Source: Kitasatospora sp. MAP12-44
Lineage (GTDB): Bacteria; Actinomycetota; Actinomycetes; Streptomycetales; Streptomycetaceae
DNA: 64,000 nt
Reading direction: 5' to 3'
Assembly (NCBI RefSeq): GCF_029892095.1
Contig: NZ_JARZAE010000004.1
Location: 1,488,001 to 1,552,000 of the forward strand
Shown here: positions 40,899-49,100 of the stretch, piece after piece
How the letters are laid out: each line of letters begins with the position of its first letter
How positions within the stretch are numbered: the first letter of the stretch is position 1
Notes under the pieces: model-generated
Database searches by the model: none
What the model saw: only the letters and a program-made list of their open reading frames with translations
Told to the model about the DNA's origin: nothing
Translations under genes and position numbers: made by a program

Positions 40899-41686
40899 TG
40901 GGTTCCTATCACCGTGCTTCCGTCGGTCCAGCAGCCGCGCTCCGCGAGGACGTCGCGCAGGACGTCGATTCGATCGGCCATGATGCCATCCACACCCAGG
41001 TCGAGGAGAGCCCGTATCCGTGCGGGGTCGTCCACGGTCCAGACGTGAACCTGCAGGCCGGCGCGGTGGGCGGCGCGCACGAAGGCCCCGTCGACCACCC
41101 GCACGCCCCGGTGCCGCTCCGGAACCTGCGCGCACACCCCGGACCACGACGCCGCTCGGCCCGGCAGCAGCGGCCCGGCCAGCGAGCGCAGCCGCAGCCG
41201 CGCCACCTCGCGCGGGCCGAGCGAGGTGGCCAGCCGGGGGCCGGCGGCGGCGCGGACGGCGGCGAGGCGGGTGTCGGAGAATCCGCCGACGCAGACGCGG
41301 TCCCACGCGCCGGTGCGGCGGATCACGTCGACCAGCGGCCCGACAACCGGGGCGGCCTTGACGTCGATGTTGAAACGGGCTCGGGGGAACTCACCGAGCA
41401 GGTCCTCCAGCAGCGGGATGGGCTCGGTGCCACCGATCCGGGCCTCGCTGACCGTGCGCCAGGGCAGTTCGCCGACGGTTCCGGCCCGGTCGGTGACCCG
41501 GTCGAGGCGGGAGTCGTGGAAGGCCACCAGCACGCCGTCCGCGGTGACGTGCACATCCGTCTCCAGGTAGCGGTAGCCGAGGGCGACGGCCGCCGAGAAC
41601 GCGGCGAGCGAGTTCTCGGGATGGCCGAGAGCACCTCCCCGGTGAGCGAAGGCCAGCGGCCCTCGGTGGTCGAGGAAGGGGTGCAT
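40895..41686 (-). CDS. Glycerophosphodiester phosphodiesterase
   Basis: A 263-residue GDPD enzyme that hydrolyses glycerophosphodiesters to glycerol-3-phosphate and an alcohol. AHRGGALGHPENSLAAF carries the catalytic His-Arg and Glu-Asn; YRYLETDVHVTADGVLVAFH adds the metal-binding Glu-Asp and second His. LQVHVWTVDDPARIRALLDL and GVDGIMADRIDVL complete the barrel. No signal peptide, so it acts in the cytoplasm. Coupled to the permease downstream, suggesting uptake and cleavage of deacylated phospholipid. Confidence 0.92.
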   Translation of the reverse strand: MHPFLDHRGPLAFAHRGGALGHPENSLAAFSAAVALGYRYLETDVHVTADGVLVAFHDSRLDRVTDRAGTVGELPWRTVSEARIGGTEPIPLLEDLLGEFPRARFNIDVKAAPVVGPLVDVIRRTGAWDRVCVGGFSDTRLAAVRAAAGPRLATSLGPREVARLRLRSLAGPLLPGRAASWSGVCAQVPERHRGVRVVDGAFVRAAHRAGLQVHVWTVDDPARIRALLDLGVDGIMADRIDVLRDVLAERGCWTDGSTVIGTQ

Positions 41687-41838
41687 CTCGGGCTCCGAGG
41701 TTCATGCGAGAGGGAGGTGACGTCAAGGTCAGCGCGGGAGCAGGAACTGTAGCGCCCCAACCCGGTGAGCAGTAGCCCCGCCTTCAGCTGGTACGCGGCG
41801 GGGCGGAACCAGCCCGCCGTTCGCCGACACCGGAACGG

Positions 41839-41878
41839 CGGCAGGCCCGGCGCCCCCCTCCGGGCGTCGGGCCTGCCG
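41839..41878. terminator. Hairpin terminator of the lipoprotein gene
   Basis: CGGCAGGCCCGGCGCCC and GGGCGTCGGGCCTGCCG pair over 17 bases with one G-T wobble and a short loop. It lies downstream of the minus-strand lipoprotein gene. Confidence 0.8.
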
Positions 41879-41933
41879 TCGGTACGGCCCCGGTCCGGGC
41901 GAACGCCGCCGCGTCGCCGGATCGGGGCCGCGT

Positions 41934-42677
41934 TCAGTGCGCGGCGGTGACGTTCTTGACCAGGGCCTCGGTCAGGGCCACCCCGGCGGTTCCGGTCGAG
42001 TTCTGGTCGTTGTCGTACGTCGTGACCACGACGCTGCCGACCCGGGCGGCCACCATCGTCTGGCCGCCGTCCAAGTCCGGTGAGGTGGCGACCGCCTGTA
42101 TTGCCTCGTCCCCGACGCCGGGCAGGCTCTTCAGGGTGACGGTCACGGTGTAGTTCTGGCCGTTCTGGACCCTGGTGTAGGTGTGACACGTGGTCAGGAC
42201 CTGCTTCAGGCCGGCCATGACCGCCTGCGCCTCGTTGCCCCGGAAGGCGTCGAGCTCCTGGGCGAACATGTCCTGCGAGTCGTCCGTGTAGTCGTTCTGG
42301 GCGAAGGACGCGCTGGCTATCCCCGCCGCGTCGACCCAATTCGAGGCGTTGAGCGCGTCGCAGACATGGCCGGCCGGGGCGGCGGACGGGGAGAGCGGCG
42401 GGTTGAAGCCGTCGCCGGTGCTGCGGGTGCCGCTGGCGTCGATCTTGAGCTGGCTCGGGATCGCGGCGGCCGGGAGCAGCATCGCGTTGAGCTTGTTGCC
42501 GTTGGGCAGACCGTCGGTGCCCGCGGCGGGCGACTTGGCGGGGGCCCCTGCGGCAGCCGGCGGGGCAGCTGAACCAGCGGCCGACGGGTGCGCGGCCCCG
42601 GAGGAGCAGGCGGTGAGGCCGAGCATCACGGTGGCGCTGCAGGCGAGCAGGGCGATCCGGCGAGACTGCTGAGACAT
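41934..42677 (-). CDS. Lipoprotein with PknH-like extracellular sensor domain
   Basis: A 247-residue exported lipoprotein. The signal (RRIALLACSATVMLGLTACS) has a lipobox with Cys about 24. A low-complexity Ala/Pro linker (about 26-55) follows. The domain reads LNAMLLPAAAIPSQLKIDA, CDALNASNW and VLTTCHTYTRVQNGQNYTVT, matching the PknH_C-like sensor fold with two cysteines for a disulfide. A TTG 21 bases upstream is in frame, but the ATG at 42677 fits the signal better. It may bind an extracellular ligand. The kinase at 45476 is not adjacent. Confidence 0.75.
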   Translation of the reverse strand: MSQQSRRIALLACSATVMLGLTACSSGAAHPSAAGSAAPPAAAGAPAKSPAAGTDGLPNGNKLNAMLLPAAAIPSQLKIDASGTRSTGDGFNPPLSPSAAPAGHVCDALNASNWVDAAGIASASFAQNDYTDDSQDMFAQELDAFRGNEAQAVMAGLKQVLTTCHTYTRVQNGQNYTVTVTLKSLPGVGDEAIQAVATSPDLDGGQTMVAARVGSVVVTTYDNDQNSTGTAGVALTEALVKNVTAAH

Positions 42678-42754
42678 AGCGGGCTGTGCACCTTTCAATC
42701 ATTTGAAGCTCTGTGAGCGGCACGCCAATAAGAGCATGACGTGTGAACCGCGTC

Positions 42755-42764
42755 AACACGTGTT
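42755..42764. promoter_or_regulatory. AACACGTGTT palindrome between divergent genes
   Basis: A perfect 10-base palindrome (AACACGTGTT) in a region with further GTGAAC/GTTCAC half-sites (about 42741-42774). It lies between the lipoprotein and the methylase-like gene. It is operator-like; the binding protein is unknown. Confidence 0.35.
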
Positions 42765-42863
42765 CACGGTGTGAGGCGGGTTGTAGGATCGGGTGCAGTG
42801 TCACGTCGCCACGTCGCCATGCCGCCGCAAGCCGCAAGCCGCAAGCCGCAGAGGAGCCACTCA

Positions 42864-44885
42864 GTGCCGGAGAGCAGGACCGAAGTCACCGCCGCCGGGA
42901 TCGCACGGTTCGCCGGGGTCGGTCGCGCCGCGGTCAGCAACTGGCGGCGCAGGCATGCCGACTTCCCCAAGCCGGTCGGCGGCACCGACGCCAGTCCGGT
43001 CTTCGAGCTGGCCGAGGTCGAGCGGTGGCTGCGCGAGCAGGGCAAGCTCGACCAGGTGCCGCTGCGCGAGCGGGTCTGGCAGCAGGTCGAGCGGGATCCG
43101 GACGGAGCGGCGACCGCCCTGCGCCTGGTCGGGGCCACCCTGCTGCTGCACGATCGGCCGGCCCAGTGGCAGCGGCTGCTCACCGCGGACGCCGCCCTCG
43201 GCCACGAGTTGCCCCAGGCACTCGCAGCGGCGCTCCGCTCCCGCCTGGGCGAGGACCACGCGGTGCCCGTGCCCGCGGATCCCGAGCTGACCGAGCGTCC
43301 GACCCTGCTGCGCGGCGCCGCACAGCTCGCGGAGGAACTCGGTCCCCGCCAGGCGTACGAGTTCCTGCTGGGGCGTCACCTGGAAGCCGGGCACCGCCAG
43401 TACACGCTGACCCCGGCACCGCTCTGCGAGCTGATGGCCGAACTCGCGGGCCCGGCCCAACTGTTGCTGGACCCGGCCTGCGGCTTCGGCGGCCTGCTCG
43501 CCACCGTCGGCCCCGGCGCCACCGCGGCCGGCCAGGAAGCCGATCCCGACCTGGCGGCGCTCACCGCGCTGCGCCTCGCGCTGCATGCCGACGGCCCCGC
43601 GCGGATCAGGGTGGGCGACAGCCTGCGCGCCGACGCGCACCCGGGCCTGCACGCGGACGTCGTCCTGTGCCACCCGCCGTTCAACGACCGTTCCTGGGGG
43701 CACGAGGATCTCGCCTACGACACCCGGTGGGAGTACGGGCTGCCGCCGCGGACCGAGTCCGAACTGGCCTGGGTGCAGCACGCCCTGGCCCATCTGCGCG
43801 AGAACGGCACCGCCGTGCTGCTGATGCCGCCCGCCGCCGCCTCCCGCAAGTCGGGCCGGCGGATCCGGGCGGACCTGCTGCGCCGCGGGGCGCTGCGGGC
43901 GGTCGTCGCGCTGCCCGCGGGAGCGGCACCGCCGTACGGAGTCCCGCTGCACCTGTGGGTGCTGCGCCGCCCCGCAGCGGACGCGCCGCAGCCGCACCGG
44001 CTGCTGGTGGTGAACGTCGCCGACCGGGCGGACGGCCGGGACAATCCGCCCTGGCCGGAGCTGTACAGCACGGTGCTGGAGCACTGGCACGCCTTCGACC
44101 GCGAGGGCTCGGCGGCGCAGCAGCCCGGAGTCAGCCGGACCATCCCGCTGGTCGAGCTGCTGGACGACGACGTGGACGTGACCCCGGCCCGGCACCTGCC
44201 GGTACGCGCGGCAGGCTCGGGCGAGACGGCACTGAGCGAGGTGAGCGACCGCCTGACCAGCGCCCTGCGCCGCACCGCGGAGCTGGCTCCGGCGGCCGGC
44301 GTCCAGCGCGCACCGGCGCACTGGGCGCTCACGAGCCTGGGCGAACTGGCCAGGACGGAGGCCCTGTTGATGCGCACCGGCGGCGCCGGAGCCGGCTCGG
44401 GCGGCGGTCCGCCGGTGCTGACCGAGCACGACGTCGTGTCGGGCGGCGCCCCCTCCGGCACGCTGCCCGAGGGCGAGGATGAGGAGCCGGTGCTCACCCG
44501 GGTCGGGGACGTGGTGATCCCGGTGCTCAGCCGGGGTACGGCGGCCCGCGTGATCGACGAGGCCACAGCGGGCGCGGCGCTGGGCCGCAACCTGTACCTG
44601 CTGCGCCCGGACCCGGCCACCCTGGACCCGTGGTTCCTCGCCGGGTTCCTGCGCGGTACCGCGAACACCCGGCAGGCCAGCAGCTTCACCTCGTCCGCAA
44701 CCCGGCTGGACGTCCGCCGGCTGCAGGTGCCCCGGCTGCCACTGGCCGACCAGCGGCGCTACGGCGAGCGGTTCCGTGCCGTCGCCGCCTTCGAGGACGC
44801 GTCGCGGCTGGCCGCCGGGCTCGGCGAGTCGCTCGTCCAGGGCCTCTACGACGGGCTGACGGACGGGAGCATCAGCCCGTCCTGA
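42864..44885 (+). CDS. Orphan N6-adenine methylase-like protein with HTH and HsdS-like tail
   Basis: A 673-residue protein. An N-terminal HTH (TAAGIARFAGVGRAAVSNWR) is followed by a helical region. The HsdM-type fold has LDPACGFGGLLATV (SAM motif, about 202) and LCHPPFNDRSW (about 268). The final 160 residues resemble a type I specificity subunit half (TRVGDVVIPVLSRGT, LYLLRPDP, FLAGFLRGTANTRQA). Family motif IV is N-P-P-F/Y; here the Asn is His (codon CAC), which should weaken or abolish methyl transfer. No restriction subunit is nearby. The GTG start has GAGGAG upstream. It may act as a DNA-binding regulator or an altered methylase. Confidence 0.75.
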   Translation: MPESRTEVTAAGIARFAGVGRAAVSNWRRRHADFPKPVGGTDASPVFELAEVERWLREQGKLDQVPLRERVWQQVERDPDGAATALRLVGATLLLHDRPAQWQRLLTADAALGHELPQALAAALRSRLGEDHAVPVPADPELTERPTLLRGAAQLAEELGPRQAYEFLLGRHLEAGHRQYTLTPAPLCELMAELAGPAQLLLDPACGFGGLLATVGPGATAAGQEADPDLAALTALRLALHADGPARIRVGDSLRADAHPGLHADVVLCHPPFNDRSWGHEDLAYDTRWEYGLPPRTESELAWVQHALAHLRENGTAVLLMPPAAASRKSGRRIRADLLRRGALRAVVALPAGAAPPYGVPLHLWVLRRPAADAPQPHRLLVVNVADRADGRDNPPWPELYSTVLEHWHAFDREGSAAQQPGVSRTIPLVELLDDDVDVTPARHLPVRAAGSGETALSEVSDRLTSALRRTAELAPAAGVQRAPAHWALTSLGELARTEALLMRTGGAGAGSGGGPPVLTEHDVVSGGAPSGTLPEGEDEEPVLTRVGDVVIPVLSRGTAARVIDEATAGAALGRNLYLLRPDPATLDPWFLAGFLRGTANTRQASSFTSSATRLDVRRLQVPRLPLADQRRYGERFRAVAAFEDASRLAAGLGESLVQGLYDGLTDGSISPS

Positions 44886-44930
44886 CGCCGGCGGACGAGC
44901 GGCCGAGCCTGCCGGCGGACGATCGGCCGC

Positions 44931-44956
44931 GCCGGGGTCGGTAGGCTGACCCCGGC
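44931..44956 (+). promoter_or_regulatory. Palindrome around a TAGGCT -10-like element
   Basis: GCCGGGGTC and GACCCCGGC flank GGTAGGCT, with TAGGCT (44942-44947) as a possible -10 box 50 bases before the next gene. It could equally be a terminator for the methylase-like gene, as the stem is 9 base pairs and follows its stop by 46 bases. Confidence 0.45.
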
Positions 44957-44996
44957 CAACCGCCGCCGATCACCCGCCCCCGCCAGGAGCTGAGCC

Positions 44997-45479
44997 ATGT
45001 ACGGCCCCGTCACGACAACGCCGCAGCGCCGACGAGGCGCGCGAGTGGGGACCGTACTCCTGCGGATCGTGCTCACCGCCGTTCCGGTGCTGAGCCTGGG
45101 GATGCTCGGCTGGATACCGATGCTGCGGCTGGCGATCGTGCACCGCCGAGTCCGTGACTGGCTGTTGTTCGGCGCATCGCTGATGGCGTCCGTCGCCGCG
45201 ATCGTGCTGGCCGGGTGCAATGCCGAGAACAGCTGGCAGTCCACCACCGGAATTTGGCTCACGCTCGGGACGGCGGTCCTGGTCGCGGCCTACTTCCCCG
45301 CCGCCGACCTGCGCCCGCGGCGAGCGAACGTGGCTCCTCGCCCGGCCGACGTCCGGACCGCCCCCGTGGGACGACCCGTCGGCATGGCGCCGGGCCTGGC
45401 GCGCCGGGACCGCATCGGGCAGGTCAGGGCCGAGCTCGACGAACTGAGTGCCTATCTGCAGCAGCAGGACCGCGCGTGA
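44997..45479 (+). CDS. Small membrane protein coupled to a Ser/Thr kinase
   Basis: A 160-residue protein with three hydrophobic segments (VLLRIVLTAVPVLSLGMLGW, LLFGASLMASVAAIVLAGCN, IWLTLGTAVLVAAYF) and a cytoplasmic C-terminus that ends in a possible coiled coil (GQVRAELDELSAYLQQQDRA). The stop overlaps the kinase GTG (GTGA). Family not recognised. It may anchor the soluble kinase at the membrane or be its input module. Confidence 0.7.
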   Translation: MYGPVTTTPQRRRGARVGTVLLRIVLTAVPVLSLGMLGWIPMLRLAIVHRRVRDWLLFGASLMASVAAIVLAGCNAENSWQSTTGIWLTLGTAVLVAAYFPAADLRPRRANVAPRPADVRTAPVGRPVGMAPGLARRDRIGQVRAELDELSAYLQQQDRA

Positions 45480-47071
45480 AGGGCCGACTCGTCGCAGGCC
45501 GCTACGAGCTGGCGACGCTCATCGGGCAGGGCGGCATGGGCCAGGTGTGGAAGGCCCACGACCACACCCTCGACCGCTGGGTGGCCGTCAAGCTGCTGCA
45601 GCCCAACCGGATGCCCGCGGCGGAGCAGGACGTCGAACTGCGGCGGCGGTTCGCCCGGGAGTGCCGGGTCACCGCCCAGGTCGACCACCCGGGGCTGGTC
45701 ACCGTGCACGACGCCACCGTGCACGACGCCACCGGCCACGGCGATAACCTCTACCTGGTGATGCAGTACGTCCAGGGTGCGGACCTGGCCGACCACCTCG
45801 CCGAGCACGACCCCTACCCCTGGCCGTGGGCCGTGGCCGTGGCGGCGCAGCTCTGCCCGATCCTGACCGCCGTGCACGCGGTGCCGGCCGTGCACCGCGA
45901 CCTCAAGCCGCGCAACATCATGGTCCGCCCCGACGGCACCCTGGTGGTGCTCGACCTCGGGATCGCCGCCGTCCTGAACAGCGACACCACCCGGCTCACG
46001 CTGACCGGCTCACCCATCGGCAGCCCCGCCTACATGGCGCCGGAACAGGCCATGGACCGCGAGGTCGGCCCACGCACCGACCTCTACTCGCTCGGCGTGA
46101 TCCTGCACGAACTGCTCAGCGGCACACTCCCGTTCGCCTACTCGTCGGCCCTCGGCGTGCTGCACCAGCACCTGCACGAGCCGCCCCCGCCGCTGCGCCG
46201 GATCCGCCCCGAGGTGCCGCGGGCGCTGGAGGAACTGGTCCTGCGGCTGCTCGCCAAGGACCCCCGGGACCGGCCCGACGACGCCGCGGAGGTCTACCGG
46301 GCGCTCGCCCCGCTGCTGCCCGGGTCGGCCCCGACCGGCCCCGAGGACCCCGGCACGCCGATGGACCCGACCCGGCCGTTCCGGCAACCGCACGCGCCCT
46401 GGCACGGCACGCCGCCGCTGCCCCGACCGTCGCCGCAGCCTCCGCGACCGTCGGCGGCGGCCCCGCCGCCCGCAGCCCCATCGACCGCAGCCCTGTCGCC
46501 CAGCCGCAAGGCCGATGTCGCCGCCGCCGTCGAGCAGGCCAAACTCCTGCTGGACGCGGGCCGGATCACCCAGGCCGTGGGCGTGCTCGGCAACGCGCTG
46601 CCCGCCGCCGTAGCGGTCCACGGACCTGGTTCACCCGTCGTCCACATGCTGCGCAAGCAGTACGCCACGACCCTGCTGGAGGACGGTCAGTGCCAGGCCG
46701 CGCTGCCCGAGTTGCGGCTGCTGGCCGAGCAACGCGCGGCCTCGGCCGGCCCGAACGACCCGCAGGCCCTGCGCTTCCGGGTCGAGGCCGCGCAGTGCCT
46801 CGACCAGCTCGGCGACCACACCTCGGCGCTCGCCGAGTACCGGCTGCTGCTGTCCGAGCTGGACCGGGACGCAGCCGCCGACCCGTCGCTCGCACTGGAG
46901 GTCCGCCACCGGACAGCGCAGCTGCTCCTTGCCACCGCCGACCACACCGGCGCCCGTACGGTGCTGCTCCGGCTGCTCCTGGACACCGAGCGGCTCTACG
47001 GCCCCCACCACCCGCTCGCCGCCGAATCCCGGCGCACGCTGGAGTGGTTGGACCGGGCCGCGGCCGGCTGA
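45476..47071 (+). CDS. Soluble Ser/Thr protein kinase with TPR tail
   Basis: A 531-residue Hanks-type kinase. The glycine loop is IGQGGMGQVW (about 15-24), with catalytic Lys in VAVKLL (about 40), HRDLKPRNIM (about 139-148), DLGIA in place of DFG, and SPAYMAPEQ (activation segment end). A Pro-rich linker (about 300-345) leads to a TPR-like region (EQAKLLLDAGRITQAVGVLG, QCLDQLGDHTSALAEYRLLL). No transmembrane helix, which is unusual for Streptomyces kinases and explains the coupled membrane protein. Substrates unknown. Confidence 0.88.
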   Translation: MKGRLVAGRYELATLIGQGGMGQVWKAHDHTLDRWVAVKLLQPNRMPAAEQDVELRRRFARECRVTAQVDHPGLVTVHDATVHDATGHGDNLYLVMQYVQGADLADHLAEHDPYPWPWAVAVAAQLCPILTAVHAVPAVHRDLKPRNIMVRPDGTLVVLDLGIAAVLNSDTTRLTLTGSPIGSPAYMAPEQAMDREVGPRTDLYSLGVILHELLSGTLPFAYSSALGVLHQHLHEPPPPLRRIRPEVPRALEELVLRLLAKDPRDRPDDAAEVYRALAPLLPGSAPTGPEDPGTPMDPTRPFRQPHAPWHGTPPLPRPSPQPPRPSAAAPPPAAPSTAALSPSRKADVAAAVEQAKLLLDAGRITQAVGVLGNALPAAVAVHGPGSPVVHMLRKQYATTLLEDGQCQAALPELRLLAEQRAASAGPNDPQALRFRVEAAQCLDQLGDHTSALAEYRLLLSELDRDAAADPSLALEVRHRTAQLLLATADHTGARTVLLRLLLDTERLYGPHHPLAAESRRTLEWLDRAAAG

Positions 47072-47091
47072 CGGCCGACCGGAGCGCCCAC

Positions 47092-47799
47092 TCAGCCTGG
47101 ATCGGGGCTGCACAGCCAGCCGTTGACGGCGAAGCGGCTGTCCGCGTGCTGCCTGCTAGGGCAGCTGACCGGCCGTACCTCGTGCCAGGCGGTGGGTCGG
47201 AAGAACACGATGCTGTCGTGCTCGGGCTCCCAGTCGCGCCAGGTGCGCTCCTCCCACTTCCCGGCCGTGTCGGTGTGCAGCGGCAGGGCCGCGTCGAACA
47301 TCCGCAACGCGCCCCCTTCGAAAGGCCGGGGTGTGCGATGCAGGTAGTACACGAAGGTGAGCAGCCGGCGGGGGGCGAACTCGGTGGTGGTGTCCTGGTG
47401 CGACCGGTAGAAGTCGCCGTCGTTGTGCACATTGAGGCTGTAACTCGGCTCGGTGTACCGGCAGTTGACTCCCAGCGTGTGCTCGACCGACTCCAGCACC
47501 TCATCGATGGCTACCAGCAACTCGGGCACGGCGAAGTCCTGGCACGAGCGGGAGCGGCGGATGTCGGGGTCCAGCTCCCGGTCTCGGATCAGGGAGGGCT
47601 TCAGGGTGTCGCCGGCGGCGGCGATGGCGCGCTCCAGCAGGGCGCCGGCCGTCTGCTCGCCCAGGAACCCGGTGATCCGGCAGACCGTCACCGGGAGCCG
47701 CCAGATCGCGTCCTTGGACAGCGGCGACCGCTGGTCCACCGCCTCGGGCGGTCCCGTCACGGTGTCGTGTCGTGCCACGGTGTCCTGCCTTGTCGTCAT
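47092..47799 (-). CDS. 2-oxoglutarate/Fe(II) oxygenase, prolyl-hydroxylase-like
   Basis: A 235-residue dioxygenase. The iron triad is His-Asp of FYRSHQDTTTEF (about 131-136) and His of FRPTAWHEVRPV (about 203), with the 2-oxoglutarate-binding Arg probably in DSRFAVNGWL. LTFVYYLHRTPRPFEGGALR is the prolyl-4-hydroxylase-type core strand. It should hydroxylate a peptide or small molecule. Its ATG overlaps the stop of the S74 gene (ATGA). GGAGG upstream gives a strong ribosome site. A cytoplasmic hydroxylase coupled to a secreted/S74 pair suggests modification of one of those products. Confidence 0.82.
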   Translation of the reverse strand: MTTRQDTVARHDTVTGPPEAVDQRSPLSKDAIWRLPVTVCRITGFLGEQTAGALLERAIAAAGDTLKPSLIRDRELDPDIRRSRSCQDFAVPELLVAIDEVLESVEHTLGVNCRYTEPSYSLNVHNDGDFYRSHQDTTTEFAPRRLLTFVYYLHRTPRPFEGGALRMFDAALPLHTDTAGKWEERTWRDWEPEHDSIVFFRPTAWHEVRPVSCPSRQHADSRFAVNGWLCSPDPG

Positions 47800-48251
47800 C
47801 GGTGTCCTGCCTCCTGGATCGCGGGCTCGTGTTCCGCAGGTCCGACTGCCCCGGCTCCCCCTGCTCCCCCGGTGCTCGCGGCTTCGCGCAGGCGATCGAC
47901 CTCGGCCGTGAGTTCCTCCACGCGGCGGTGCAGTGCCTGGACGCACACCAGGGTGACGCCGAGGCCGTCGACGACGGGGATCCTGGTGTCGTCCTGGTTG
48001 AAGCCGAAGGCGGCCTGCCAGTCCTGGGCCATCGGCCCGAGGTGCCGCACGTCCTCGGGCTCCCAGAGGTAGCGCCAGGTACTGACGGGCAGCGCGGCCA
48101 CGGTCTCCAGGATCGCGTAGCCGTTGACCGCGCCGACCGCGGCCACCGCGCCGTTCTCCACCGCGCCGTTCTCCTGCGCGCAGGCCGAACGCCGGACCGG
48201 GACGACATGGTCAGCCGGCCCGGACCGGCGGCGGAAGACCCGCATCCTCAC
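47796..48251 (-). CDS. Stand-alone S74 (endosialidase-type) chaperone domain protein
   Basis: A 151-residue protein. NGYAILETVAALPVSTWRYL, then WEPEDVRHLGPMAQDWQAAF and DGLGVTLVCVQALHRRVEEL, match the intramolecular chaperone of phage tail spikes (peptidase S74) including the C-terminal coiled coil. The usual first element of that domain (S-D-x-x-L-K-x-x-V-x-P-V) is missing here but ends the upstream protein. The GTG start overlaps the upstream stop and its own stop overlaps the oxygenase start. No signal peptide. Confidence 0.72.
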   Translation of the reverse strand: MRMRVFRRRSGPADHVVPVRRSACAQENGAVENGAVAAVGAVNGYAILETVAALPVSTWRYLWEPEDVRHLGPMAQDWQAAFGFNQDDTRIPVVDGLGVTLVCVQALHRRVEELTAEVDRLREAASTGGAGGAGAVGPAEHEPAIQEAGHR

Positions 48252-48790
48252 CGGCTCCAGTCGACCGGGACCACGTCCTGCTTGAGCCCGCGGTCACTGC
48301 AGACGGCGCACGGCTCGTTCGGGACACCGGGGCCCTGGTCGGTGCCGACGGTGATCGCGCCATGGGCCCCGACCGGGGCGTGGACGCCGTCGCCGACCAG
48401 CGCGGCCTCGTAGCCGCCCAGCAACTCCTGGAGCGTTCCGGGGCCCAAGTCCTCCGGAGCGGCGATCGCGGCGATGCCGGAGTCGTCGGTGTAGGCCATC
48501 CCCAGGGTCCGGCCGCCCATGGTGGCGAACACGATCTTCGCACCGCGGATGGGCTCCCCGGTCACCGCGTCGGCCGCCATCGCGCTGATGTTCTCCAGTT
48601 GCATCTGGGTGACATTCAAGGTGGCCTGGCTGGCCGTCAGCCTGGTCGGCTTCAGGCTGGGGCATTCCACCCCGCTGCTGCAGGACGCGGACGACGGGGT
48701 GGTCGCAGACGCGGCGACACCACTCCCCGCGCCCAGCGATGCCAGAGCCGCGGCCATCACCGCGACGGTCTTACGACGTACAGAACTCAT
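48248..48790 (-). CDS. Secreted protein ending in the first half of an S74 motif
   Basis: A 180-residue protein with a signal peptide (RKTVAVMAAALASLGAGSGV to ASA). The central part is a small beta domain (LENISAMAADAVTGEPIRGA, KIVFATMGGRTLGMAYTD), like carboxypeptidase-regulatory or Ig-like folds. The last residues read CAVCSDRGLKQDVVPVDWSR, the opening strand of S74 domains. GGAG precedes the ATG at 48790. The GTGA overlap with the next gene places the rest of the S74 domain in a separate frame. Confidence 0.7.
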   Translation of the reverse strand: MSSVRRKTVAVMAAALASLGAGSGVAASATTPSSASCSSGVECPSLKPTRLTASQATLNVTQMQLENISAMAADAVTGEPIRGAKIVFATMGGRTLGMAYTDDSGIAAIAAPEDLGPGTLQELLGGYEAALVGDGVHAPVGAHGAITVGTDQGPGVPNEPCAVCSDRGLKQDVVPVDWSR

Positions 48791-49100
48791 GTCCACTCCC
48801 ATGGGAACCGCCCGAGCGTGATCCGTGCCGGCGCATGCCGGCCGGAACCGCCTGGGCGCGTGCAACACGCAACGGGTGCCGCCCCTTTCGGACGACGCGG
48901 TCGAGCGTATACACGCCCATCTGGCCCAACCAGCTGACAACCGCGAGTTCGCACCATCTGATGAACGGTCAGCGACACGGTGACGAACATGATCGACGCA
49001 CACAAACCGATGAGCGATCGCGCCGACCACCGTGGGGTGTGCGCATCGCGGGAAGGTGGGAGGCGGGAGAAAACGCTCCCCCGATCGGGGGAGGCCGCCG
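48791..49100. other. Divergent promoter region
   Basis: No gene seen. It holds the promoters for the S74 operon (minus) and the first NarL-type system (plus). AT-richer patches with GTATAC near 48906 and around 48985-49015 are the likely promoter sites. No strong operator is evident. Confidence 0.5.

Noticed and set aside
42864..44885. Complete type I restriction-modification system
   Set aside because: No HsdR helicase/nuclease gene lies within reach, and the catalytic Asn of the methylase motif is replaced.
47796..48790. Prophage tail region because of the S74 domain
   Set aside because: No other tail, capsid, terminase or integrase genes are nearby; neighbours are a kinase, an oxygenase and two-component systems.
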